Shown here in pieces: positions 24,557 through 32,797 of a DNA stretch of 39,485 nucleotides. A model generated the notes under the pieces. The model ran no database searches and had not been told where the DNA came from. It saw nothing but the letters and a program-made list of their open reading frames with translations. The translations under genes were made by a program, and so were the position numbers. Source of the stretch: Limisphaerales bacterium (GTDB lineage: Bacteria; Verrucomicrobiota; Verrucomicrobiia; Limisphaerales; UBA1100). Numbering within the stretch: position 1 is the stretch's first letter; the number at the start of each line of letters is the position of its first letter. The DNA lies in contig JACNJL010000055.1 of NCBI GenBank assembly GCA_014382585.1, positions 1-39,485 of the forward strand. Reading direction: 5' to 3'.

Positions 24557-25641
24557 GTGATAAAAAAATCGGTGACCTCAATTGAATCGATCGGCCCTTT
24601 TAATTCGTGGTCGATGAATTCGTCGTGGAGCAACTGGACCTCCCAATAAACCGCCAGCCCGTGTGTTTTCGATATTTCCAACGGCGGATACAACGCCTTA
24701 AACATCGGCCCAAAATCCACCTCCCCGGGAAAATGATTCCCGATCTCCTGACGCTTCGGAATGTGACCCACTCGTTCACTATAAAGGATAATCGGGCGAA
24801 CCGGCTCCTCAAAGCTCACCGTGCGTCGGTTAGACCCGGAGCCTCGGATATATTGCCCCATCTCCATGTTACAAGCCACCACCCGCAAAGTCATATTCTT
24901 GAGATCAATTTCCGATTTCCCTGAAACCAGTTGTGAAATTGGCAGACAGGTACCCCGCGTGATGGCGGGAATCGGCCGAAGCGATACGTTGATGTACGAT
25001 CTAAAAAGAGAGTTTTTCTGCCACACCCAAAGGCAAACCATTAAAATAAAGAGGAAAATAATGAAAACCACTACACCTACAATCGAGTCATCAGAATCAT
25101 CAGAGCCAAGTTCCCAAATCAGCCAGCTCCCGCCAAGCCATCCAAGGGCACACAAGAGAGACATCAGGATGAAGCCCATTTTCCTTCCGGATGATAAAGC
25201 ATCAAAATTTTTGCCGAATTGAACTGTATCAAAAGGATCAATCACTTCTGTGGCATCACCGCCACGGCTACCAGACCGCGCGTCCACCAACTTGAATTGC
25301 GTCGTCCGGCTCACCTGAGAATCCTTTAAGATCCACGCATCATCCACTTTGAGATTCGCACGCAACACGATGGATGCATGGGTTCCTTCATAGGTGAAGC
25401 ATTCAAACGAATCGGTTGGAATCTCAAGTTCATATTCCGTGCGATCCACAACGAACTTGTCGGTGTACAGATTCGTCTCATCATTGACCGGACTTGAATC
25501 ATGCACCTCACTGGCCAGATCGAGAGAGAACTCGGCCTTTTTCCCCATCATCTTGGGGTCGGTGATTTTGAGGATGACGGTAAAATAATTCGGCCGAAAA
25601 GAAACATCCGGCCGAATTGATAGATGTAGATGGTCCGACAC
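24553..25641 (-). CDS. Two-TM, arrestin-like-flanked membrane protein, cassette copy 1
   Basis: A 362-residue protein. Residues 1-120 are beta-rich (FTVILKITDPKMMGKKAEFS, ELEIPTDSFECFTYEGTHAS, IVLRANLKVDDAWILKDSQV) and look like an arrestin N-type sandwich. TM helices lie at about 155-177 and 187-207, with an acidic loop (SDDSDD) between them. Residues 215-362 form a second beta-rich part (RVVACNMEMGQY, RTVSFEEPVRPIILYSE, HGLAVYWEVQLLHDEFIDHE). The start is GTG 25641. It is a paralog of the 33356-34471 product. Both fold assignments are inference. The base composition is visibly more AT-rich than copy 2. Confidence 0.8.
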   Translation of the reverse strand: MSDHLHLSIRPDVSFRPNYFTVILKITDPKMMGKKAEFSLDLASEVHDSSPVNDETNLYTDKFVVDRTEYELEIPTDSFECFTYEGTHASIVLRANLKVDDAWILKDSQVSRTTQFKLVDARSGSRGGDATEVIDPFDTVQFGKNFDALSSGRKMGFILMSLLCALGWLGGSWLIWELGSDDSDDSIVGVVVFIIFLFILMVCLWVWQKNSLFRSYINVSLRPIPAITRGTCLPISQLVSGKSEIDLKNMTLRVVACNMEMGQYIRGSGSNRRTVSFEEPVRPIILYSERVGHIPKRQEIGNHFPGEVDFGPMFKALYPPLEISKTHGLAVYWEVQLLHDEFIDHELKGPIDSIEVTDFFIT

Positions 25642-25693
25642 GTTGATTAATTAAATCATATAACGGTGGCGCTACACAACCCAACAACCCGTA

Positions 25694-26950
25694 TTATTTT
25701 CCCCCAATCGCATACAACGCCTCGTGGGTGCGCAGGTAAATGCGGCCGTTGCTGGGGGCCGGGGAGGCGGTGAGCCCTCCGGCGAGTTTGTTCTTGGCCA
25801 GCACCTTGAATTCCCGACCGGCCTGCAGCACGGTCACCATGCCGTCCCGCGAGGTAATATAGATCTTCCCATCCCCGGCCACCGGCGAGGCGCGGTAGGT
25901 TTGGCGATGAGGCGACTCGGAATAGAGTTGCTCGCCGCTCTTGGCATCGAGGCACGTCACCGTGCCGTTTTCACGGCAGAGATACACGAGGTTGTTGTAA
26001 ATCACCGGGGAAGGCACATCCGGCGTGCCGCGGTCAATGCGCCAGACCTCTCCCTTGCCGCCTTTGCCGATGAAGCCCTTGGCACCCGTCACACTGATGG
26101 CGGCCACGCCGCGATTCTTCGCCGAGGGAATGACCACTAAACCCTTATGCGCCACCGGCGAGGCCACAAAACGCAACGTCCGATTGTAGCTATCTTTGGG
26201 ATTCAGATCGCCCACCCGCCAGAGTTCTTTGCCGTCCATCGGATCATGCCCGATAGCGTAGTCGTTGCCATGCGTCACGATCTGAAATGTAGCCCCGTAC
26301 GCCACCGCCGTCGGGGAGGCGTAGGAATGCTCACATTCGGCCACACCGTCACTCTTGCGTTCCACCTTCCACACTTCCTTGCCGGTAAAGGTATCAATAC
26401 TCACCAGCAACGCCGCGTTGGAATGGATCAGCTGCAAATACAACCGACCCTGAAACAACAGCGGCGTGGAGTGAAAGCCGAAGCCCAGCCGGAATTTCCC
26501 GTAGCGTTCCTGCGCATTGAAACTCCAAGCCGGCGTCCCGTCATATTTCGTGGCCGCCACATCGCCGTTGCCGGTCATGGTGTAAATGTGCCGTGAATTT
26601 GCGCTTGGCGTAGGCGAGGCCAGCGTGCGTTCGCCCGAACCCGTTCCCTTGCCAGTCCCCACCGGCGTACGCCACAGTTCCTTGCCCTTGAGGTCCACCG
26701 CGATCAAGTACACCTGCTTGTCAATCTCCGCCATGGTAAACACCTTGCCGGCAAACACAATCGGCGTGGCGGAACTGGAGCCCTTGATCGGCAGTTTCCA
26801 GAGCACATTTTTGTCCTCGGCCCATTCGGTCGGGAGATTTTTCTCCACGCTTACGCCATCATGACGCGGCCCGCGCCAGTGCGGCCAATCGACCGCGGCG
26901 ACTTGGAAGACAACAGTAAACAGCAATGAAGTAACGAGTAGGTTTTTCAT
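25694..26950 (-). CDS. Exported PQQ-type beta-propeller protein
   Basis: A 418-residue protein. A signal peptide (MKNLLVTSLLFTVVFQVAAV) is followed by the diagnostic DWPHWRGPRHDGVS. Then come repeated propeller blades of the PQQ-like (BamB-type) repeat: GKVFTMAEIDKQVYLIAVDL, GRLYLQLIHSNAALLVSIDT, GKIYITSRDGMVTVLQAGRE. The C-terminus ends NGRIYLRTHEALYAIGG. The family is abundant in Planctomycetota and Verrucomicrobiota; most members lack a proven cofactor. ATG 26950 is preferred to TTG 26956 at the frame start. It lies 8 nt downstream of the DUF1501 stop and is the last gene of that operon before cassette copy 1. Confidence 0.85.
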   Translation of the reverse strand: MKNLLVTSLLFTVVFQVAAVDWPHWRGPRHDGVSVEKNLPTEWAEDKNVLWKLPIKGSSSATPIVFAGKVFTMAEIDKQVYLIAVDLKGKELWRTPVGTGKGTGSGERTLASPTPSANSRHIYTMTGNGDVAATKYDGTPAWSFNAQERYGKFRLGFGFHSTPLLFQGRLYLQLIHSNAALLVSIDTFTGKEVWKVERKSDGVAECEHSYASPTAVAYGATFQIVTHGNDYAIGHDPMDGKELWRVGDLNPKDSYNRTLRFVASPVAHKGLVVIPSAKNRGVAAISVTGAKGFIGKGGKGEVWRIDRGTPDVPSPVIYNNLVYLCRENGTVTCLDAKSGEQLYSESPHRQTYRASPVAGDGKIYITSRDGMVTVLQAGREFKVLAKNKLAGGLTASPAPSNGRIYLRTHEALYAIGGK

Positions 26951-26958
26951 ATTCAAAA

Positions 26959-28485
26959 TTAAGCGATGATGTCTTTCACCACATGTCCGTGCACATCGGT
27001 CAATCGAAAGTCGCGGCCCTGATAACGATAGGTCAATCGACGATGATCAATGCCGAGCTGGTGCAGGATGGTGGCGTTCAGGTCGTGGATGTGCATGGTA
27101 CCGGGGGTCCACTTGTGTTTGTCCGGCTGCGGCTTGAGCTGATTGCCGTCGGCATCGGCGATGTTGTAGCCGTAATCGTCGGTGCGTCCGTAGGTGATGC
27201 CCGGCTTGATGCCGCCGCCAGCCATCCAGATGCTGAAACAGCGCGGGTGATGATCACGCCCGTAATTATCCTTGCCCAAGCGCCCTTGACAATACGGCGT
27301 GCGGCCGAACTCCCCGCCCCACACCACGAGCGTGTCGTCGAGCATGCCGCGTTGGCGGAGATCCTTGATGAGACCGGCGCTCCCCTGATCAATGTCCTTA
27401 CATTGGTTGCCATGCTCGCCAGCGAGGTTGCCGTGGGCGTCCCAACCGCGATGGAAAATCTGAATGTTCCGCACCCCGCGCTCGGCCAATCGCCGCGCGT
27501 TCAAGCAGCAGGCCGCAAAGGTGCCCGGCGTGCGGGCGTCTTCGCCATAGAGCTTGAAGGTGCTGTCCGGTTCCTTGCTCAGATCCATCAGCTCCGGCAC
27601 GCTGCTTTGCATCCGGTACGCCATCTCGTGCTGTTGAATGCGCTCCAACGCGCCGGGATCGGACAACCGCTCGCCTTGTGCTCGGTTCAACGCCGCCAAG
27701 GTGTCCAGCTGCGCCCGGCGATCTTCGCGTGAGACGCCGGCAGGATTGTTCAGGTACAGCACCGGATCCCCTTCACTGCGCAACAGCACGCCCTGATGTT
27801 GTGAGGACATAAAGCCCGAACCCCATAGGCGTCCGAACAAGCTTTGCTCCGGGTGCTTGGTCCGCGCGTGCATCACGAGGTAGTTCGGCAAATTTTCATT
27901 GGCACTGCCCAGCCCGTAGCTCAACCAAGCGCCGAGGCTGGGTCGGCCGGGGATTTGGCTGCCGGACTGGATGTAGGTGATCGCCGGATCATGATTGATC
28001 GCCTCGGTAAACGCCGTGTGCACCACGCACAACTCCTTGGCCACCGTCGCCGTGTGCGGCAGCAGTTCGCTCACATGCACGCCGTCCGCGTTGTTGGCCT
28101 GTTTGGTAAATTTATATTTTGTCGGACACACCGGCAGTGTCTTTTGCCGCGAAGTCATGCCGGTGATGCGCTGGCCATCGCGCACTTCCTTCGGCAAATC
28201 CTTGCCGTACATCGCCTGCATCTTCGGCTTGTAATCCCACAGATCAAGATGACTCGGACCGCCGCTCATGAAGAGATAAATCACCCGCTTCGCCTTGGCC
28301 ACATGATGCAGTCCCCCATTCAGCTTGGCGTTCCCTTTGCCGGCTCCGAACATGTCCGGCCCCATCAACCCGGCCATCGCCGCCGTGCCCAATCCCAGCG
28401 CCGAGCGCCCGAACATTTGCCGACGCGTCATCATCAGTTGCGATTCGCGTTCGAATTTCTTAATCGAATTTTCAATCGTACTCAT
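26959..28485 (-). CDS. DUF1501 protein (Tat-exported, sulfatase-like)
   Basis: A 508-residue protein. The N-terminus MSTIENSIKKFERESQLMMT precedes RRQMFGRSALGLGTAAMAGL, a Tat-type leader with twin arginines. The core carries the DUF1501 hallmarks VIYLFMSGGPSHLDLWDYKP, HTAFTEAINHDPAITYIQSG, DTLVVWGGEFGRTPYCQG and NATILHQLGIDHRRLTYRY. DUF1501 proteins have an alkaline-phosphatase-like fold and are almost always encoded beside DUF1549/DUF1553 proteins. ATG 28485 is chosen because the upstream in-frame part is made from an inverted repeat (28474-28510) and intergenic sequence. It is separated from its natural partner by the inserted four-helix-bundle gene. Confidence 0.9.
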   Translation of the reverse strand: MSTIENSIKKFERESQLMMTRRQMFGRSALGLGTAAMAGLMGPDMFGAGKGNAKLNGGLHHVAKAKRVIYLFMSGGPSHLDLWDYKPKMQAMYGKDLPKEVRDGQRITGMTSRQKTLPVCPTKYKFTKQANNADGVHVSELLPHTATVAKELCVVHTAFTEAINHDPAITYIQSGSQIPGRPSLGAWLSYGLGSANENLPNYLVMHARTKHPEQSLFGRLWGSGFMSSQHQGVLLRSEGDPVLYLNNPAGVSREDRRAQLDTLAALNRAQGERLSDPGALERIQQHEMAYRMQSSVPELMDLSKEPDSTFKLYGEDARTPGTFAACCLNARRLAERGVRNIQIFHRGWDAHGNLAGEHGNQCKDIDQGSAGLIKDLRQRGMLDDTLVVWGGEFGRTPYCQGRLGKDNYGRDHHPRCFSIWMAGGGIKPGITYGRTDDYGYNIADADGNQLKPQPDKHKWTPGTMHIHDLNATILHQLGIDHRRLTYRYQGRDFRLTDVHGHVVKDIIA

Positions 28486-28510
28486 ACCTCGTACTCCTAC
28501 TCGTAATCGA
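28474..28510. repeat. 37-bp inverted repeat, left arm
   Basis: Its reverse complement matches 28898-28934 in 34 of 37 positions, with the first 19 positions identical. The arm covers the ATG AGT ACG ATT start of the DUF1501 gene and carries the tandem TACTCCTACTCG motif. Confidence 0.85.
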
Positions 28511-28519
28511 TTTCCCTCT

Positions 28520-28897
28520 TCACTTGTCAAACTTATCAACCAATTTCGTCAACATCGAAACAATGCGAACCAGCAGAATCTTTCCCTCTGCCACACGCTC
28601 CCCCGTCAAGGCCCGCTTGGAGACCATTACATCAAGGCACCCCGCGCACTCGGTTGCCGAGCCCCGGGCGTCATCAAAAAACCGGGCGCGTTGCTTCGTC
28701 GCGCGACGGCCGTTGCCCTCGGCGATGTTAAGCACGATGGAGGTGCTGGCGCGGTCAACTTGGTCGATGACCTCGCGGACACGCACATCTTTGCTTTCCT
28801 TCAATTCCGGAAATACATCCGTCAACCATGCGACGAATTTCAGGGCCAACTGGTAGACCTCCAGTTTTTCGTGTGAGAATTGTGGGTTTGAGGTCAT
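28520..28897 (-). CDS. Four-helix-bundle protein (23S rRNA IVP/S23 family), inserted
   Basis: A 125-residue helical protein. The N-terminus (HEKLEVYQLALKFVAWLTDV) and the centre (VIDQVDRASTSIVLNIAEGN), followed by ARFFDDARGSATECAGCLDV, match the four-helix-bundle family first described in 23S rRNA intervening sequences and elsewhere as stand-alone genes. The lengths agree (about 120 residues). Its molecular role is unclear; the family is linked to small mobile elements. ATG 28897 was chosen since the upstream in-frame part is made of the repeat arm. It is bracketed by a 37-bp inverted repeat and interrupts an otherwise tight DUF1549-DUF1501 pair. Confidence 0.9.
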   Translation of the reverse strand: MTSNPQFSHEKLEVYQLALKFVAWLTDVFPELKESKDVRVREVIDQVDRASTSIVLNIAEGNGRRATKQRARFFDDARGSATECAGCLDVMVSKRALTGERVAEGKILLVRIVSMLTKLVDKFDK

Positions 28898-28934
28898 TCG
28901 ATTACGAGTAGGAGTAGGAAGTACGAGTACGATT
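28898..28934. repeat. 37-bp inverted repeat, right arm
   Basis: Pairs with 28474-28510. It begins right after the four-helix-bundle start codon and runs to the stop codon region of the DUF1549/1553 gene. Confidence 0.85.
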
Positions 28935-31179
28935 AATACACCCACATCGCCACGTCACTGGCCAGCACCGTGATGACCACCTGCGCCCAGGCGGCGTGGT
29001 CGGCGGCGTTTAGTTTTTCATCGCGCGGCGAATCGCCGATCGACAGAAACGCTTTCGCGTCCTCCGCGTTGGCCGCGTAGCGGGTCTTTAATTTCCGGAA
29101 CAATCCCATGCACGCCGCGCGTTCCGCGGCGTTGGGCGCGCGACTGGCCACCAACTCGAAGAGCCGGTTTAGTCGACCCGCATCATCGGCGGCCTCCTGC
29201 ATCAATCGCTGTCCAAACTGCCGACCCATCTCCACGCGCTGGCGTTCGTTCAACAACGCGAGACTTTGCGTCGGCGTGCTGGTGCGGGAACGCTGCACAC
29301 AACTGCTTTCGCGACTGGGCGCGTCAAAGAGCGTCATCATCGGGTGCGGGCTGGTGCGTTTCCAGTAGACGTACAAACTGCGCCGGTACTGGCGGGCGTC
29401 CTTGTCCGACACATAACTCTTGGTGTTGCTGGCCGGATGCATCAGAGCTTTCCAGAGGCCACTCGGCTGGTACGGCTTTACGCCTTCGCCGCCCATAGTG
29501 TCATCGAGCAATCCGCTTGCCCACAGGGCCACATCGCGCAGGGCCTCGGCGTCCAGTCGATGCGCCGGCCCACGCGCCCACAGGCGGTTTTCCGGGTCCT
29601 TCACCGGCGGCCGATGCGCAGAGCTTTGCTTGAACGTGCGACTGGTCACCATCAGCTTAAGCATGCCTTTAAGATCCCACTTGCGATCCTGCAAATCCAC
29701 CGCCAACCAATCGAGCAGCTCCGGATGCGTCGGCTGTTCGCCCTGCAATCCGAAATCCGCCGGCGTACGCACCAGCCCCTGACCGAAGGTGCGCTGCCAA
29801 ATGCGGTTGACCAACACGCGCGAGACCAGCGGATGGCCGCGCGCGGTCAGCCATTGCGCCAAGCCGAGCCGGTTGCGCGGAGCGTCCTCGGGCAGCACCC
29901 CCATCACCGCAAACACATCCGGCTGCAGCGGTTCGCCCTTCGGCAGATTGTATTCCCCGCGATCCAGCAGCTGGGTCACCCGCGGCTTGGGCAAATCCCG
30001 CGCAACGAGCGTGGGTTTGAAGGTCTTTTTGAATTCCTCCAACTCCTTGGCCGCCGCGTCGCCTTGTTTCACCAGCGCCTCCCAGCGATCCCACGCCGCC
30101 ACATCGGCCGGTGCCTTGACGGTGGGCCCGTACTCGTACCGGTTGCCGTCCATCGACGGCTCGGCGGTGCTGTTGAAGAACGCCATCATCTGGTAATATT
30201 CCACCTGCGGAATCGGATCGTACTTGTGCGTGTGACAGCGCGCGCACACGAGGCTCATCCCCAGCAGCGACGTGCCCAGCGTTTCCACGCGGTCAAAATT
30301 ATTCTTCGCCTGAAACTCCGCCGGAATGGCGCCGCCCTCAGCCGTGGTGGGGTTCATGCGCACAAACCCAGTCGCCACCTGCTGCTCCAGCGTTGGCTCG
30401 GGCAAGAGATCGCCGGCCAGTTGCCAGATAAGAAATTCATCGAGCGGTTGATTACGGTTAAAGGCGCGCACCACCCAATCGCGGTAGGGATAAATGCCGC
30501 GCTTGTTGTCCAAATGCAGCCCGTGCGTGTCGCCGTAGCGCACGGCGTCCAGCCAGTACCGCGCCTGATGCTCGCCATACCGCGGACTGACCAACAAGGC
30601 ATCCACCAACCGCTCGTACGCAGCCGGTTTTTTGTCGGCCAAAAACTGTTTCAACAATGCCGGCTCCGGCGGCAGGCCGGTCAGCACCAAGGCCGCTCGT
30701 CGCGCCAATGTGGTCTTGTCCGCTTCCGGAGCGAAGCCGATGTCCTTGGCTTTTAATTGCCGCTCCACCAGGCCGTCGATGGCGTTTCCCTTCCAAGTGG
30801 GCCGCATTTTTTTCGGCGGCACAAAGGCCCAGTGCTTGGCGTACTGACCGCCTTCCTTCACCCATTGCGTGAGCAACGCGCGCTCGGCGGAGGTGAGCTG
30901 TTTCTCCGCGTCCTTGGGCGGCATTGGCTCCTCGGCATCGTGCAGGCGCACCAGAATCTCGCTTTCGCCAAGTTGCTTGGGATTGATGGCGGAATAGCCT
31001 CCGAGATCGCGCGTGGCGCCGGCAAACGAATCGAGCCGCACGAGGTCCTTCTTTTTGGTGTCCGGCCCGTGGCACACGAAACATTTATTGGAAAGGATGG
31101 GCAGGATCTCGCGCGAAAAATCCACCGCGAACAACTGGCACGCACAAATCAATGCAGCCAATAAAGAAACGCGTTTCAT
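28933..31179 (-). CDS. Secreted PSCyt1-DUF1549-DUF1553 protein
   Basis: A 748-residue protein. A signal peptide (MKRVSLLAALICACQLFAVD) is followed by a planctomycete cytochrome c (PSCyt1) with NKCFVCHGPD (heme CxxCH) and the AMxPPKD-like EEPMPPKDAE. DUF1549 follows (VDALLVSPRYGEHQARYWLD, YRDWVVRAFNRNQPLDEFLI, second heme-like CARCHTHKYDPIPQVEYY). DUF1553 is C-terminal (RNRLGLAQWLTARGHPLVSR, NRIWQRTFGQGLVRTPADFG). The family is an extracytoplasmic heme protein, functionally uncharacterised, paired with DUF1501. Length is a little short for the family because the DUF1549-1553 linker is compact. Its native downstream partner is DUF1501, now displaced by the inserted cassette. Confidence 0.92.
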   Translation of the reverse strand: MKRVSLLAALICACQLFAVDFSREILPILSNKCFVCHGPDTKKKDLVRLDSFAGATRDLGGYSAINPKQLGESEILVRLHDAEEPMPPKDAEKQLTSAERALLTQWVKEGGQYAKHWAFVPPKKMRPTWKGNAIDGLVERQLKAKDIGFAPEADKTTLARRAALVLTGLPPEPALLKQFLADKKPAAYERLVDALLVSPRYGEHQARYWLDAVRYGDTHGLHLDNKRGIYPYRDWVVRAFNRNQPLDEFLIWQLAGDLLPEPTLEQQVATGFVRMNPTTAEGGAIPAEFQAKNNFDRVETLGTSLLGMSLVCARCHTHKYDPIPQVEYYQMMAFFNSTAEPSMDGNRYEYGPTVKAPADVAAWDRWEALVKQGDAAAKELEEFKKTFKPTLVARDLPKPRVTQLLDRGEYNLPKGEPLQPDVFAVMGVLPEDAPRNRLGLAQWLTARGHPLVSRVLVNRIWQRTFGQGLVRTPADFGLQGEQPTHPELLDWLAVDLQDRKWDLKGMLKLMVTSRTFKQSSAHRPPVKDPENRLWARGPAHRLDAEALRDVALWASGLLDDTMGGEGVKPYQPSGLWKALMHPASNTKSYVSDKDARQYRRSLYVYWKRTSPHPMMTLFDAPSRESSCVQRSRTSTPTQSLALLNERQRVEMGRQFGQRLMQEAADDAGRLNRLFELVASRAPNAAERAACMGLFRKLKTRYAANAEDAKAFLSIGDSPRDEKLNAADHAAWAQVVITVLASDVAMWVY

Positions 31180-31256
31180 AGGGAAATCGTATCAGCCGAA
31201 CTTTGAATTTCCAGCCTTATTCGCTATGCGTTTGACGCTCAATGACTGATGCGTTG

Positions 31257-32660
31257 TTACCCGAACAATTTCAACACCGGTTTGCCGGGGGTGATGGGGC
31301 GGGTGATGCCGGTGTTGTTTTGCGGCTCGTTGAGGGGGATGTCCAGCGCGTGGTAAATGGTGGCGGCGAGTTCTTCGGGGCGCACGGGATCGCTGGTGAC
31401 GGTCGAGCCGGTCTTGTCGGACTTGCCGTACACGTGGCCGCCGGCAATGCCGCAACCGGCAATGATGGAGGAAAAACATTTCGGCCAATGCTGGCGGCCC
31501 GGGGGTTGTTGGGTGAGCACTTTTGGCGTGCGACCAAATTCACCGGTCACCACCACCAACGTGTTATCCATCATCCCGCGCTCTTTGAGATCCGTAAACA
31601 ATCCGGCCAGCGCCTGATCCAGGCGCGGCAGGCAGAAGCCCATTCCGTAGGAGCCATTCCCGAAGGCGTTGCCCATCCCCATATTGCCACCGTGCATATC
31701 CCAACTGCTACTGGGCGGGCCTCGCCGATCGCTCGGGGCTTGGCCAACCCAGCCGTTCACGGTCACAAAGCGCACGCCCGCTTCCACCATACGGCGGGCC
31801 AGTAAAAGATTTTGGCCGAGCGGATGCATCCCGTAACGCTCGCGCACTTTTAACGGCTCGCGTTTGAGATCAAACGCCTCGCGCCCTTCCGGTCGCGTCA
31901 TCGCGTCGTACGCTTTCTCGCGCAGATCGCTCCAGTCGGCGCCCTTGGCGTCTTTATCCAGCGCGTTACTCTCGATGCTGCCGAGAAGCTTGCGGCGTTG
32001 GGCGAGACGATCCGCATCGCCGAGATCATAAATTTTCGGCGCCGCAAAATTCGGCATCGCCGGATGATTATTCGCCGAACCCACAAATACCGGCGCATAT
32101 GCCGAGCCGAGGTAACCGCCCAGCGCAAGATTCGGTGCACAAAAAACCGGGCGACCCACGCATTTAATCAGCCAAGCGTTGGAGACAATATTACGCTTGC
32201 TCGGTTTGTGCTTCGCCACGAACGAGCCGAGGTACGGCTGATCATCCGGCACCCCTTGCTGCACGCGCTTGGCCGATTGGCCGCTCAACAAATTATGCAT
32301 CGCATCAAAGTGATTGCTGATCGCGCCCGGATGCGTCATCGAATTGATGAGTGTAAACTGGTCGGTAAGCTTCGCCAGCCGCGTGTGCATTTCGTTGAGA
32401 CGCATCCCCGGCACTTTGGTGGAGATCGGCTGGTACGGCCCGCGATATGCCTCCGGCGCGTTGGGTTTCATATCCCAAGTATCCACGTGGCTCGGGCCGC
32501 CGCACAACAACACGAAGATGCACCTCTTCTCCGCCGACACCGCGTTGCCCGATTTATCGAGTTTATCGCTGCCCATCACCGAGCCGGGCATCCCCATGCT
32601 GGCAACGCCCAAGCCGCCCGCAACGAGGGCCTGTCGACGGTTCATTTCAAATTCGCTCAT
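31257..32660 (-). CDS. Second DUF1501 protein
   Basis: A 467-residue protein. A Tat-like leader (MSEFEMNRRQALVAGGLGVA, twin Arg) opens it. Motifs include CIFVLLCGGPSHVDTWDMKP, NSMTHPGAISNHFDAMHNLL, EAGVRFVTVNGWVGQ, NTLVVVTGEFGRTPKVLTQQ and ATIYHALDIPL. It is paralogous to the DUF1501 at 26959 but of a different subgroup (shorter, with other motifs). It starts at ATG 32660 or ATG 32645. It lies 77 nt upstream of the DUF1549/1553 gene on the same strand, and 26 nt downstream of the truncated propeller tail, so it probably belonged to that operon. Confidence 0.9.
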   Translation of the reverse strand: MSEFEMNRRQALVAGGLGVASMGMPGSVMGSDKLDKSGNAVSAEKRCIFVLLCGGPSHVDTWDMKPNAPEAYRGPYQPISTKVPGMRLNEMHTRLAKLTDQFTLINSMTHPGAISNHFDAMHNLLSGQSAKRVQQGVPDDQPYLGSFVAKHKPSKRNIVSNAWLIKCVGRPVFCAPNLALGGYLGSAYAPVFVGSANNHPAMPNFAAPKIYDLGDADRLAQRRKLLGSIESNALDKDAKGADWSDLREKAYDAMTRPEGREAFDLKREPLKVRERYGMHPLGQNLLLARRMVEAGVRFVTVNGWVGQAPSDRRGPPSSSWDMHGGNMGMGNAFGNGSYGMGFCLPRLDQALAGLFTDLKERGMMDNTLVVVTGEFGRTPKVLTQQPPGRQHWPKCFSSIIAGCGIAGGHVYGKSDKTGSTVTSDPVRPEELAATIYHALDIPLNEPQNNTGITRPITPGKPVLKLFG

Positions 32661-32686
32661 TGTGTTTTGACGCTAAAAATTCCCAC

Positions 32687-32797
32687 TTATTCGCCAAGGC
32701 ACACCACCTCGCCCGCCTTGGTGCTAAGGCACAGCTTGCCGCTCGCGATGGCGAGGCCGTCCCACATCGGCGGCGGCACGGTGCCCTTGGCGCGGTC
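32687..32797 (-). pseudogene. C-terminal remnant of a PQQ-type propeller gene
   Basis: A minus frame of 36 codons plus TAA reads DRAKGTVPPPMWDGLAIASG then KLCLSTKAGEVVCLGE, the typical last blade of propeller proteins in this phylum (WDGLAIA.GKL.LST..G.VVCLG). It has no start and begins where the P-loop gene of cassette 2 stops (the TGA of that gene overlaps). It differs from the end of the intact propeller at 25694-26950. It is most simply the tail of a gene whose body was lost when cassette 2 or its flanks moved. Confidence 0.7.

Larger units (their letters stand above)
28474..28934. mobile_element. IVP-type inserted cassette bounded by inverted repeats
   Basis: The 37-bp arms (28474-28510 and 28898-28934, 34/37 identical) enclose only the four-helix-bundle gene. 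The outer parts of the arms are the native gene ends: the last bases before the DUF1549/1553 stop on one side and the DUF1501 start on the other. No transposase is present, so the mode of movement is inferred. Confidence 0.6.

Noticed and set aside
29266-30756. 496-residue plus-strand frame over the DUF1549/1553 gene
   Set aside because: Shadow of a strongly identified gene; Arg/His/Gln-rich composition is typical of antisense noise.
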